NCBI GenBank assembly: GCA_009768925.2
Contig: VHIT02000028.1
Span: 534,001 to 598,000, forward strand
DNA: 64,000 nucleotides
Source: Cryptosporidium bovis
Lineage: Eukaryota; Apicomplexa; Conoidasida; Eucoccidiorida; Cryptosporidiidae
Direction: 5' to 3'
The position numbers and the translations under genes are program-made. This document shows positions 10,924-22,509 of the stretch, one piece after another. The notes below the pieces were generated by a model. The model saw only the letters and a program-made list of their open reading frames with translations. It was not told where the DNA came from and searched no databases. Positions within the stretch are counted from its first letter, which is position 1. Every line of letters begins with the position of its first letter.

Positions 10924-11561
10924 TGATATTTAGACAAAGTTATGTATTTGAAATAAATCAAATATTATAGTTTAAATAAGTTTTATCATTTTTTTATTGC
11001 TACAGTATACAATTATATAATTTGTATCTAATATTACTCAATATTCTTTTTTTCATAAAGTAATGTTACTATTGCTATAAATAACGCAAACATATCATTG
11101 TAAAATAAAAAAGAGCACTAAGTTTTTCAGTAAATAACAGGGACAATAGAGTGAATATAGATTACTAAGATATTTGGTTAATATTGTCATTTACAAAGTG
11201 ATTACATGATGATAAAAAGTGCATTATATATAAATAACAATTGGCGCTGCATCATAAATTACTAAATAACGTTACTCGAAAGTATAAATATACAAATAAA
11301 ATGCAATTTAATAAATAAGAATAATTAATATACATTAATTCCCATATAATATGTGATAATTAAATGGCTTAAATAATTAATACAATAATTAGGTTATCTA
11401 TTATTTGAGATCACTTAATACAACTTGAATAGAAATATCATTTTTACACTAAAAATATACAAATATATTTATACTTGTACAACTTTATTTGTTAATAATA
11501 AATTGAGATATTTTCAAAATTATCTATTTTATAAACTATTTTTGCCATAAAATTTAAAATA
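10924..11561. other. Intergenic region between the mucin-like paralogs
   Basis: 638 bp AT-rich, with TTGGCGC at 11241-11247 about 320 bp before the second paralog. No other signal seen. Confidence 0.45.
11241..11247 (+). promoter_or_regulatory. E2F-like site TTGGCGC
   Basis: Core E2F half-site upstream of mucin-like gene 2. Role inferred. Confidence 0.35.
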
Positions 11562-14500
11562 ATGGGTTTATTAAACAATTTTCTTTACTTACAATTATTA
11601 CTTTTTGTATTATATGCTAATAATGTATATTCTCAAAATTCAATAAGGTATGTAAAACTTGAAAATATTGGATTAAATCAATAAAGTCCAAATTGTTACC
11701 GAGTACTCAAAATACAATAACTTACTATTAAAATAGAGCGATAGAAGATCCAAATCTATCTAATAAAACTGATTTACTAAATAGTACAAGTCTCTTAAAT
11801 AATACTGATCTGTTTGTTAGTACACTTTTGCCAAATGACACTAGTTCAGGCAATGAAGGTGTTAAACTTGTTGATAATTCACTATTAATAGAAAGTAAGT
11901 CCATTAAATATATATATAGTATTTATTTTTATACATTGATGTCATAATTTTAGATACTACTATTGGAAAAGTTAAAATAGAGGATAAATACAAGGATGAG
12001 GTTGAAAATAGAATTAAAATAAAGAATAAATACAATGATGATTTCTCAGACAATTCAATAAATACATTAGAAACTAACTCTAATAATAATAATACAAGTC
12101 TCCTTTCAAATATTCACGACAATTTATTGAAAATATCCGATATAATAAATTTATATATCGGTAATTTATCAATATTTAATTTTAGTAATTCAATAAAAGG
12201 AAAAAAATCCAAGATCTTTAATGATATGGTTTTTGACGATAGTGATGTTAAGGTAAAAATGGGACCAAGTGAAATGGAGAGTAGTTCAAATCCAGAAATT
12301 CCCCCACATTTTTTGCCTAAAGACGAAAACACTTCTCCAGATTTATTACTTCCAGACAACCATAAAAAAATAGCTGGAGTGAATGGTGCAATAACATCTG
12401 TACCATTACGTTCATCTCCACGACATTTCCCTCCTAATGGCAATCCATCAATGAGAGGTTTCCAAAGAGGTAGTTTCCCAATACCTTTCCAACCAGTAAA
12501 AACACCTTATAACGGCATGCCTGATGCTTATTCAGGTTCAGAAATTCCAAATATAAATCCAACTATGGGTGGTAGTGGAATACAAGTAATTATCACCTCA
12601 CCACCACCACCATCCCCAACTCCTCATCATCTCCATCACCCCCATCATCCCCATCATCCACCGACTCCAGTAAATTACATACCAGAAGTGGATGAAAATG
12701 GTAACTTTTCGGGAAATTCGAGCATGCTTCCACCAATCCCGTTGAATCCTAATGATAAAAATATTCTATCACCACCATTGAATTATAACAATTCATCTAG
12801 AGTTGGTAACAATACATTGCTAGATGGTGAGATTCTAAGTAAAATGGTAAATGGAACAGACGATGGTGCCTTTCTAAATGATACACATACTCAATATTTG
12901 TTTAGAGGAGTACCATATTTTAGGAGGATGTGTAAATGTCTTTCAGATAGAGTACCTCCATTTAAACCTGCAGATAATTTGAATGAAACCACTACAAATT
13001 TCGAAAACGGTACATTAATTTCAAATAATTCGACAATTTGTAGGTGTGATCTGATTAGGCACGATATGTTAAAATATCATCATCAAAACGACACTTATCC
13101 ACCACCACCATATCATCATCATAACCACACTTGTCTTCATTGCAACAGCACCAAATTCCTAAATAAAACGAGTCATGAAGTACGTCACTTCCACAATTGC
13201 AGTTTAGATAAAGTATCACACCCTGATTTGGAAATTAATGAAATTACAATAAATAACAGTACTAATAGGAACAAAACGAATTTGGATGACTTAGGAAATG
13301 AGAGGAATGGCAATTTTAGTAATGAAACTGCGGTACAACCAATTGAGCCATTTCCATTTTATGGAGTAAGTAATGATACAGATAATAAATTTAATCACAA
13401 ATACATAACAAATTCGACTGTAGTGAGTTCAAGTGAATATACAACGACAGTTGTTACGACAGTGTACAATATTTCTCAAAATGAGGCTATTAAATCACAA
13501 TTATTCACAATTGATAGTAATTTAACTAATGATTACACGAAAAGATCTCTGAAAACATTAAATATTAACGATACAAACAATGAAATAGACAAAATTAATA
13601 ATATTAACAATAATAGTAGTGCCGATATTCAATTAACGTCCCCTGTGTTCACTTTAATAGCTGATGATATAAGTTATTGTGGAAACAATACAAATCATTT
13701 AAAAAATATTGCGAGTAACTTCAGAAGTGTAGTCGGTAAATTGTTTAATATAAATTCAAACGACGTATTAATAATTGAAATGACTCCCACTAATATTAAT
13801 GTTGACTGCAATAACAAATCTGGTAATGAGGATGGTAAAAGTGGTGTTAGATTTACATTCATGTAAGTTCGTTTTTTTTAGTACAATAATAATAATAATT
13901 TTTTAGTAAATTGGAGCTAAAGTAAACGAAAAATACTCTCTAATATTATTTTGATTATTATTATTGTAATTGTACTAATAGAATTGTATTGTTATAATAA
14001 ATAATAATTCTTTCCCTTATTATTTACAGACTTGATGTGAATCAAGACAGTTCATACTTATACAAAATACTGGAAATGGCAACTAAAGATAGAAATTCAT
14101 ATTTAAGAAAAGAATTAGGAAAGGTATACTTGAACAAAATATCATCAAATACATCGCTATTTAAATCCTCACTTTTAAATTGTAGATCAGCTTTATCCAG
14201 GTTTCCAAATATTTTACTTGACTGTATTCAAGATCCTGTTTTATGTATAGCTCATCCAGAGGACTCCACATGTTACACATCTCCAAATTTGCCTGGATGC
14301 TTCTGCAGTGATCCCAATTCTGAGCAGTGCGATGCGATCAGGATATGTAGACCGAAAATTGAATTGAATCCAAGTGCATATTGTGTAATAAATCCATATG
14401 CACCTAGTTGTATCTGCGTAACACAGCCATCTTCTCCACAGTGTGGATGTTACATGAATATAACAAATCCGGGATGTCCTTGTGATGTAAATCCGCTTGA

Positions 14501-14660
14501 TCACAAATGTCAGTGCATGAAAAATCCGTACACATGTGGTATACTTAAAAGCAGCAATTCAAGTTACAGTATATTGAATAAGTCTAATTTAATATTCAAC
14601 AACTATACTGTTTATATTTACTTACTGCTTTTACCAATTCTATCATTTTTGCTTGGTTAA
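11562..14660 (+). CDS. Secreted mucin-like protein with Cys-repeat module and GPI-type tail (paralog 2), 4 exons
   Basis: Exons 11562-11647, 11737-11894, 11954-13862 and 14030-14660 give 927 aa. Exon 1 encodes almost only a signal peptide (YLQLLLFVLYANNVYSQ). The middle is Pro/His-rich (HHLHHPHHPHHPP, about residues 290-310), with very many N-x-S/T sequons and two Cys-containing boxes (CKCLSDR, CRCDLIRHD). The globular region (LIADDISYCGNN onward) matches the same-position region of the upstream gene. The cysteine module (about 790-895) repeats xxNPxxxxCxC: CVINPYAPSCIC, VTQPSSPQCGC, DVNPLDHKCQC. A hydrophobic C-terminus after SNSS suggests a GPI anchor. It is a tandem paralog of the 8176-10923 gene, but with three introns where that copy has none. 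The splice frame was checked at every junction. Confidence 0.82.
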
Positions 14661-15035
14661 ATTATGCGTTAATACGCAATGGACAATATGGCACAATATT
14701 TTTAGAGGATTTACTAATTAGTGTACTCGAGTAGTAAATGCTTGTAAATAAAATAGATTACAGAATGGTGAGGGGTTATCTCTTTTTGTTGTTTAAAGTT
14801 GAATATTTAGTGACAAATTACAGTTTTAATTTTTTTTCACAACCCATTCCTTCACATTTTATTGTATTCAATCCTTCTTTCACGATTGAACAAAATATTC
14901 ATTCCATCAAGTATACAGAAATAAGAATACATGGGAAGTTAAACAACCTTACTTAATGTCTACTAAAAGTGCTACTTTTTACTTGATGTTTTATTCATAA
15001 ATATAGCAATAAAGAATCATTTATTTACAGTAACA
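14661..15035. other. Convergent intergenic region
   Basis: 375 bp between converging 3' ends. A 72-codon frame at 14738-14956 lacks any recognisable feature and is probably chance. Nothing else seen. Confidence 0.4.
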
Positions 15036-15329
15036 TCACTGATTCTGAACATAATGTGAATTATTCGTAACAAATACAGAGTACTCTACAAAAGAAATTG
15101 TACCTGAAGAGTCAGAATCTATTTCCCAAAAGAACTGATGCAATTCCTGTAATGTTACTGAAACCTTTACCATTCTAATTTCTTGAGCATCAATTAATCC
15201 GTCCCCATTTAAATCGAATTCTTTAAACTCTTTTTCCAGTGTGTTATTCTCCGTCACCTTTTCACTAAATGAAAATGCAAATAAAAATGTTGTTAGCAAC
15301 AAATATAAACCTAGTTTTTTAATGTGCAT
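15036..15329 (-). CDS. Small secreted EF-hand protein
   Basis: 97 aa, one exon. A signal peptide (KLGLYLLLTTFLFAFSFS) is followed by two EF-hands. The first loop, DLNGDGLIDAQE, is canonical. The second, DSDSSGTISFVE, is also a good 12-residue calcium loop. With one EF-hand pair and little else, this is probably a calcium sensor or buffer in the secretory pathway or a secretory organelle. The ending (NNSHYVQNQ) carries no KDEL-type retention signal. GGCGCC lies 260 bp upstream on its promoter side. No specific ortholog recognised. Confidence 0.82.
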   Translation of the reverse strand: MHIKKLGLYLLLTTFLFAFSFSEKVTENNTLEKEFKEFDLNGDGLIDAQEIRMVKVSVTLQELHQFFWEIDSDSSGTISFVEYSVFVTNNSHYVQNQ

Positions 15330-15643
15330 TTGTCACTTTTATATATTGAAAGAAAAACGAACGACTCAGTGAATAATTAGTGTATAAATAATAGCAAGGT
15401 AAATCAATACCTAATTGCAATTAAAAAAATGACTACTTTAAGGTATTAATAAAAAAATTGTACGGTGTGATAAAACTAAATTATTACTCAGTATTTGTTA
15501 TATTAAATATATGTTTACAAATTACAATTAAAATGACGAATAATTATTAAAAAAAACACAATCTTAAAGAACGAATTATAAAAAAAAGGCGCCACATTGG
15601 TGTGATTTATTATTTTTGATTGCAAAACATTACAATCAATCAT
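15330..15643. other. Upstream region of the EF-hand gene
   Basis: 314 bp of AT-rich DNA between two minus-strand genes, with GGCGCC at 15588-15593 just below the end of the Asn-rich gene. Confidence 0.4.
15588..15593. promoter_or_regulatory. E2F-like GGCGCC
   Basis: Palindromic GGCGCC core in AT-rich DNA, about 260 bp upstream of the minus-strand EF-hand start. Role inferred. Confidence 0.3.
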
Positions 15644-16771
15644 TTATTTACAACCAATTTTTGATAAGTCAAATAAAATAGATTTGAATTTATATTTCCT
15701 TTCACTTGAACAAATAATATGATTTTCAGTGTATTCTATTATGTTCCAAACATGTTTCCAATCAATTTTATTGTTTCCCAAATGAACATTAAAGTTGTTT
15801 TTCTCACATGTATTATTTATTTTATCTGCATTATTGGATGCCTTATGCCGTGATGCACTAAAATTAATTGAATTCCCATTAAAATCATTATTATTGTCAT
15901 ATATGTGGTCAATATTCTGATTTCTAGAGCTATTGGTGAAGTGAATATCATTATTGCCATTATCATGAAAATCATTAATATTGCTATAATTACTATCATT
16001 ATGATGATTGTTGTTATTGTTCTCTATCATTTCTTTTCTATTATTGTCAATTGCATTATCATCATTGTTAATATTAGTATTTAAATCACCATTATTACAA
16101 CTGCTTTCGCTGTTATTGCAACTACTTTCACTATTAATGTTGTTGCTGTTACTGTTGGCACCTATATCATATATATTACCATACATATATTCATTGCTAT
16201 TCATTTTAACATCGCTATTTAATTCATTATCTTTTGAATTTTTGTCTTTATTCAAATCGTAAATACCAATGTATTTATCTTCACTATTCTTATGATTGTT
16301 GGCATCATCACTATTGTTAATATTATTGTAATTATTGATATTATTATCATTGAAATTACCTTCACTAATAACCAGATTATTAAATCGTGATACGTCTTCG
16401 GAGCAGAAAATATGTTCATTTGAATAACTTGTCATGTTATCCAGATTTGCACTATTGCTTTCAAACCCAAAAACCTTATTGTTAACTCCAATATTGTCAA
16501 AAATATCAGTATCAGAAACCCTTCTCTCACTATTTTTATTGCAGTCAGTTACTTCATTATGAATTTTATTGTCATAGTTACTGTCACAATTAATATTGTT
16601 GTTACTACTTTCATTGTATTCACCATCACTATCATCGCCTATAAAATCTTCAAACAAGTTGGTATTGTTTTTCTCATTGCTTAAGTTCAAAATTGATCTT
16701 CGTGTAAAATCATTGTTGTTACTGTAACTATAATTATTAGTTACATCATCATCATGATTAAATTCAAACAT
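15644..16771 (-). CDS. Asn-rich protein; C-terminus resembles clathrin light chain
   Basis: 375 aa, one exon. Nearly all of it is Asn/Asp/Ser low complexity, with a short acidic patch near the start (FEDFIGDDSDG). The last 40 residues are not low complexity: a DWKHVWNIIE segment, then ERKYKFKSILFDLSKIG. This order (W..V..[IL]..., then basic K.K.[IV]L..L) matches the C-terminal tail of clathrin light chains (W..V..L......K..S...VL..LK). The heavy-chain-binding coiled coil expected before it is not apparent, so the call is tentative. The alternative is an unrecognised Asn-rich protein. Confidence 0.6.
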   Translation of the reverse strand: MFEFNHDDDVTNNYSYSNNNDFTRRSILNLSNEKNNTNLFEDFIGDDSDGEYNESSNNNINCDSNYDNKIHNEVTDCNKNSERRVSDTDIFDNIGVNNKVFGFESNSANLDNMTSYSNEHIFCSEDVSRFNNLVISEGNFNDNNINNYNNINNSDDANNHKNSEDKYIGIYDLNKDKNSKDNELNSDVKMNSNEYMYGNIYDIGANSNSNNINSESSCNNSESSCNNGDLNTNINNDDNAIDNNRKEMIENNNNNHHNDSNYSNINDFHDNGNNDIHFTNSSRNQNIDHIYDNNNDFNGNSINFSASRHKASNNADKINNTCEKNNFNVHLGNNKIDWKHVWNIIEYTENHIICSSERKYKFKSILFDLSKIGCK

Positions 16772-17743
16772 TGTTTAAAGATAAAATTAATTCCAATCGC
16801 CGATATGCATATATGTTGCTGTTTTTACTTTTAATGAATACACCTTATTCTTATTTAGTTTTTTGTTTCTTCTAAATTTACTTATGCATTTGTATTTTGT
16901 TCCAATAACCAAATACAAAATTTCTTATGTTTATTGAAATGAATTTTCGCGCCAAAATGTAGCAAATATTAATCTAAAAATTGTTAATGCATAATTAGTA
17001 TTTATTATATTCAAAAAACTAAAAAAAAATATTTTAATTGTTATAGGACAATATGCATACATTAAAATCAACGACTTTATTTTGTAGTTTTAGTCCCAAT
17101 CTTTAAAATCTAGTGTAACTTATCCGTTATTTATAACTAGCATTAAATTATTACCTTTGCCCCACACTTGTATATATAATATCGTTTTATTACTATTGTT
17201 CAATTATTGTATTTTATTTATTATTTTTGTGCTCAAAAAGTCAAATAAACCAAATGTTCAAGGATAGGTTACATCATTACTTTATTTTTGTTATTTTTTT
17301 GACGCCTTCACAATTTTTTTTTTGTTTAAACCAAAAAGTAATATTTTACAATTACTCGAGAATGCAAAAAATAAAAAAAAATTAAAATGCATGTATATAT
17401 AGTAGTTTCAATATGTTTTACTTCATTTAAATGTATGAATAATTAGTTATAATCATGCATAAATAATAATTATTGGACAAATCGGTGATATTCATAATAT
17501 CAATTTTTTAACTATTTGTTTAATCACCAAACCCAATACTATTGGACGTTTTTTTCTTTTTTTTAATTTGTTTTTTAAAATATATAAATTAAGTTTTAAT
17601 TTGTATGGTAGTATAAATACAAGTGTAAATTGCAGTATCGAGATTAATAATGAATATAATTATCTTCATGCAGCTGTTAAAAGTAAAAAAAGAATAATAG
17701 TATTTGCTCAACTTAATAATAAGAAAAGCAAATAAACAAAGAA
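16772..17743. other. Divergent promoter region with canonical E2F palindrome
   Basis: 972 bp between divergent genes. It holds a near-perfect E2F site at 16944-16957, poly-T/A runs and no coding signal. A short minus-strand frame (17589-17849) overlaps the next gene's start and is rejected. Confidence 0.5.
16944..16957. promoter_or_regulatory. E2F site TTTTCGCGCCAAAA
   Basis: Contains TTTCGCGCCAAA, the same overlapping double half-site known from the mammalian DHFR promoter. It lies 173 bp upstream of the minus-strand Asn-rich gene and 787 bp upstream of the phosphatase gene. It is the best E2F match in the window. Confidence 0.6.
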
Positions 17744-19789
17744 ATGACTTCAAAAAAGAAGAATAAATGTATTGATAATAAAAAAAAAGAAAATGGGAAA
17801 CATTTATTACACGATAAATCTTTCTTGACATTATCAACAAGTGATTCAAAAGATACCAAGGATTTACTTATATCTTCACAATCAATATTATTACTTTCAT
17901 CTTACGATAAAATATCAGAAACTTTAAGAGACGTCGATTGTAATTCAAAAAAAGAAAACAAATTAACGCTAAAGCCAACAACAGATACATTAGATGTTGA
18001 TGAAAATTCAAATAGTAATAAAACAATTGTTTCAACATGTGATTTTAATGATTCACTTGACTTAAACTTGTACAAGAATATAGACAATAGAGATAGTTAT
18101 TTGCTGAATAACAAATCTTTAAATTTAAATGATAAGCTAATTAAGGAGGATAGTGACTATGTATATAACAATAATTCGTGTAAGATAAACAGTAATGTCA
18201 CTGCAAATGAGGTTGAAAATGGAATAAGTAAAAAAGATAAAGATAAAAAAAATTGGTATTCAAAATTTAAATCACATTTATTGTTTGAAAAGAAAAACAA
18301 AAATAGTGTGAAAATTTGTAACCTTAATTATAAATTAAGTGAACTAAATAGTAAATTTGATGAAATAAATAATGAAAATTTAAAAAGTGATATTAATAAG
18401 CAAAGTGAAGGAAATAATAACAAAATGAATGTCACAGTTAATAACAATGAAATAGTATCAAACTATATTAACAATAGTGGTACTAATAATGAATGTGAGA
18501 ATAATGCAGATGAATACTTTGAAAATAATAAGAACTGTACCAATTCAATCAATTACCTCGTGGATAAAGAAATAAGCAAATATTTGTTATCAAAATTTAA
18601 GTTTTTCTTAAAAAATTACAAAATATATAACGATAAAACCCATAGTTTGGGAAAAGATGGTGATAATATAACCAGTGATAATGTCAAAAAAACACAACTT
18701 CCGAAATCTAAAGTGGTTAGAAATAGAAGTTCGAGAGTTGACATAAGTAATAATAAAAATGTAGAGATTAATAAATACATTACAAAGAATGAGTCACTAA
18801 ATCAAACAAATACTAATATAGATAATCAAGATAAAGAGAGTATAATATTTGATGATGAATATATCAAAATAACAGGTGTTAATATGGTTGCACCATTTTT
18901 AGAGCCTCAAAGAAAAGAATATTATGGGAAGAAGACATTAGTGTTGGATTTAGATGAAACATTAATACATAGCTCATTTCAGCCAATAAGAAATCCATCA
19001 TTTATAATAAATATTGAGATAGAGGGCGAATATCATGATGTTTACGTGTTAAAAAGGCCTGGGGTTGACAAATTTTTGGATGTGGTTACATCCTTATTTG
19101 AGGTTGTAATATTTACAGCAAGTCTTTCTAAATATGCAAATCCCTTATTAAATCGATTGGATCCACTGTTTAAATGCCCTTACAGACTTTTTAGAGAAAA
19201 CTGCACAGTTGATGGCAATTCATACATCAAAGATTTATCCAAGTTAGGAAGGCCACTAAAAGACATTATAATAATTGATAACTCACCAATATCATATATT
19301 CTTCAACCAGAAAATGCAATTCCTATCACCTCTTGGTAAGTTTCAAAAAAGGAAAATAGTTATACAAATTTTGATAACAATGTACTGTAGGTTTAACGAT
19401 GAAAATGACAAACAACTTTATGAATTAATTCCACTGCTAGAAGTAAGTTTATTGCTTATATATTAAAATAAAAAATAACTATTTTTATTATTAATATCAT
19501 TATTTATTAGTTTATTGCAGAAAGACATCCAACAATATCGACGTCATTTGGAAGTTTAAGTGATTTTGGTTTTGATGTCTACACTAAAGAACAAAAAGAG
19601 CTAATTGAATTCAATACAAATAATGTTTATAGTGACAACAAATGCTTAGATCAAGAGATTACAACTTCTTTCAGTATTATTTGTTTAAATGGTATGGATG
19701 ATACTTACAATTGTAACAATAATAATAACGAAAAAAATAAAAAAAATTCAATATATGTGGAATCTTCATTTTATAATAAAATGACATAA
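17744..19789 (+). CDS. FCP1/SCP-type (NLI-interacting factor-like) protein phosphatase, 3 exons
   Basis: Exons 17744-19335, 19391-19442 and 19511-19789 give 640 aa. The first 370 residues are Asn/Ser/Lys-rich and variable. The catalytic FCP1 homology domain starts near residue 400: KTLVLDLDETLIHSS carries the DxDxT/V nucleophile motif, followed by KRPGVDKFLDVV, VIFTASLSKYANPLLNRLDP, the insert-region RLFRENC and the IIIIDNSP box with the second acidic pair. These HAD-family enzymes dephosphorylate Ser, often in the RNA polymerase II C-terminal tail (SCP) or at the nuclear envelope (Dullard). The domain runs across both introns (TSW/FNDEND; LIPLLE/FIAERHP), so the spliced form is required. The C-terminal 60 residues are Asn-rich. 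Confidence 0.87.
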
Positions 19790-19920
19790 TATTACTAGGA
19801 TAGAAGTCCAAGCAATTTAGTGAAAAAACCAATAGAAAAAAATATCAAATATTAATACATTCATATATAAAAAATTTGATATTATTATTGTAATTATTAT
19901 TAGTTATATCTATAATTTAT

Positions 19921-21924
19921 TTACTTGATAAAGTTTTTCATCAAGTTACTAAAAGCTATAATCTTATAAGCAACATTTATGTATTTATTTAATATAGAAT
20001 TGCAATATTTAGAGGATTCTTTCATCTTTTGAATTTCAATACCGTTTTCATCCTCAGAATTAGTGGTATCTTTATTCCATTCTTTTATTAATTGATTAAA
20101 TATCTAATTTCGCAAAGTACAACATGTTAACATTGTTAAATTAAAATAAAAAATAACTATCTTATAAACTGATAGTAACAATATGAACTTACAGTATAAA
20201 AATCTTCCGGATCCTTTGAATTTTTAATTGCTTTTTTAAGTCTTAAATAACAAAATATACTTATTTCATCAGGTATACCCTAGTAGATAATAGTAACAAA
20301 TATTTAGTTTAATTAAGTTAAATGCAGTTAAACTTACATATGGAAAGGCACTGCTGATTGAATATTCTTTAGTCGCAGATTCAATAATTGCTTCAAACAT
20401 ATCATCTTCTTCATTAAAACCAATATCAGATAAATAATTGATTCCATTCTGTTTATCTAATTCAACTATTTCTATATTATCTTGAGATGAATTAATACAA
20501 TTTAAATCACCTCTTATTATTTGATTTGATAATTTTGAATTTAATATCAGAATTTTATCTATTATTGTGTCTATGCTAATTGTTAGTCTATTTAAACCAG
20601 CATTTTTACTTAAATAATTTAACAATATATAATCTACTTTGGTTATTCTATTCAATATTGCAAATAAATAATGCATATGATTTAATTTAGGTGCGTTACT
20701 AAAATTATCATCCCTTGTAAAGCATTCGATTACATTATCAAAATCTGAATTAATTAAATTTAATCTGCTCAACCTCTTTTTTATCTTATCAATGTTAACT
20801 TTTAATGAGTTTATTTCATAAACCGTCTCGTTTTCACCATTATCCTTATTATTTTCCAAATAAGATACTTTTAAAGCGTCTTCGACTATCGAAGATATTA
20901 AGTCATTTATTATAAAACTAAATAATTGCAATGAATTTGAAGGTATTTGTGATATTTTTGTGTCTTTAAGGCCGTTATTGTAAAGTGTACTCCATGTTAT
21001 TGATAACCACTCGTTTATTATATTAGTAGAAGATCTGAAATTCTTCTCCCTTAATACTGCAAATTCTTTATAATTTTCGGGTGACATTTTTCTTGTTATT
21101 ACATCTCTTAATTTAAGTCTATATTCAAATCTTTTATTTATACATAATACATTTATAGGAATATTTATCATATTGTCTCTTGGCTTTTCTTCATCATTAT
21201 CAATATTATTTAAAGCGATATCTTCATTTAATTTAACAATTCCAGTGCTATTTTCAGAATCCAAGAAATCATTTTCCTCACTAATATTTTGGTTTATTTC
21301 AACATGTTTATGCACCGATTTATTAAGCATCGAATCATGCTCAAATTTATTTACTTCTTGTTTATAGTACTCACTCAAATGTTTTTTAATTATATTATTG
21401 CTCAATTTGTTTGGTATTTTTTTTTTATTATTACTATTTAAAAGTGAATTCCACAATAACGTTATCCATATATTCAAATATATTTGGATTAAGCGTACGC
21501 TTGTTTCTTCAACATTGTTTTCTTTTAATATTGTTCTTAAGTCTCCTGCAATGTACATTGTTCTAGATATTATTGCACTTAATGGCGAATATGTTGATAT
21601 TTTTAATTCATTTAACAATTTTGTTGTGTTTTCATTAAAAGATGACGATGAGCATTGTTTTAATGGACTTTCTGCAGCTTTTTCATTCTCAATCTTTATC
21701 CTCTTATTGTTTGTTTCTTCTAATTCATTAATACTAGTTTTAACCTTATTTGTATTTATAAAGCTATCTTTTTTGTTTTTATTTGAAAGTATTGCAACTA
21801 ACTCCGATTTTATTCCTGAAGGAAGTCCATTAATTATTCCTATCCACTTCTCTTTAGGGCACTTTAATAATTCCTCATAAATTTGGCTACAATTTAATCC
21901 TTGAAAGTCAAATGGCATATTCAT
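19921..21924 (-). CDS. Unrecognised helical protein, 3 exons
   Basis: Exons on the minus strand are 21924-20338, 20279-20193 and 20103-19921; total 618 aa. Both introns (58 and 89 nt) have GTAAGT donors, are phase 0, and keep an open frame to a TAA at 19921. I do not recognise the family. The N-terminus (residues 1-50) has a short conserved-looking stretch (CPKEKWIGIINGLPSGIK). Two later segments look alike: RLIQIYLNIWITLLWNSLLN (about 145-165) and NIINEWLSITWSTLYNNGL (about 305-325). The protein is largely helical, with no signal peptide or membrane anchor. It converges with the phosphatase gene, leaving 131 bp between stops. Confidence 0.72.
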
Positions 21925-22509
21925 TAATTAAATTAGACAAACATAGACAATACCATTAAAGGGACTAAGATAATCTAAAAAATAAATAGTAATAACAATA
22001 ATAAAATATATTAGCGAATTAAAAAAAGAGGTTTGTATTCTTTTTTAAATCTTTTTTGGAATTATATAAACAATAAATTACTTTTTCCTTTAAATATATG
22101 CTTGGTATATTCATGTCAGAAAAAGAAACAAAATTAATTAATAATACAGACATTGCGCGCCTGTTTATTTCCATCTAATAATGGCATTAAATAATTATTT
22201 GGTACCTATTTTGTACATTAAAAGGAAAAAAAGAAAACAAAGATAATATACAAAAAATTGTATATCATCTATATTTAAGTGAATAAAGAATATAAAGCAA
22301 ATATTCGCTGATATCATACAAGTGCAATATTTATTGTAGTTATTTTAACAAAACAATATTAATATTTGTCAGGAGAATCAGTATAGGAAAATATTATATT
22401 CAACTTACAAACAAATTCTTATTTTTATTCATCTTCTTTACTTTTATTCAGAAACTATATACATAGAATTAATTCAATAATATTCTTATATTAATAATGT
22501 AATTAATAA
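21925..22509. other. Divergent promoter region
   Basis: 585 bp between divergent genes, with TTGCGCGCC at 22153-22161. Otherwise AT-rich without signal. Confidence 0.45.
22153..22161. promoter_or_regulatory. E2F-like TTGCGCGCC
   Basis: Contains overlapping GCGC half-sites, 229 bp upstream of the minus-strand gene and about 350 bp upstream of the plus-strand gene. Role inferred. Confidence 0.4.

Noticed and set aside
14738-14956. 72-codon frame downstream of mucin-like gene 2
   Set aside because: No recognisable feature or splice partner.
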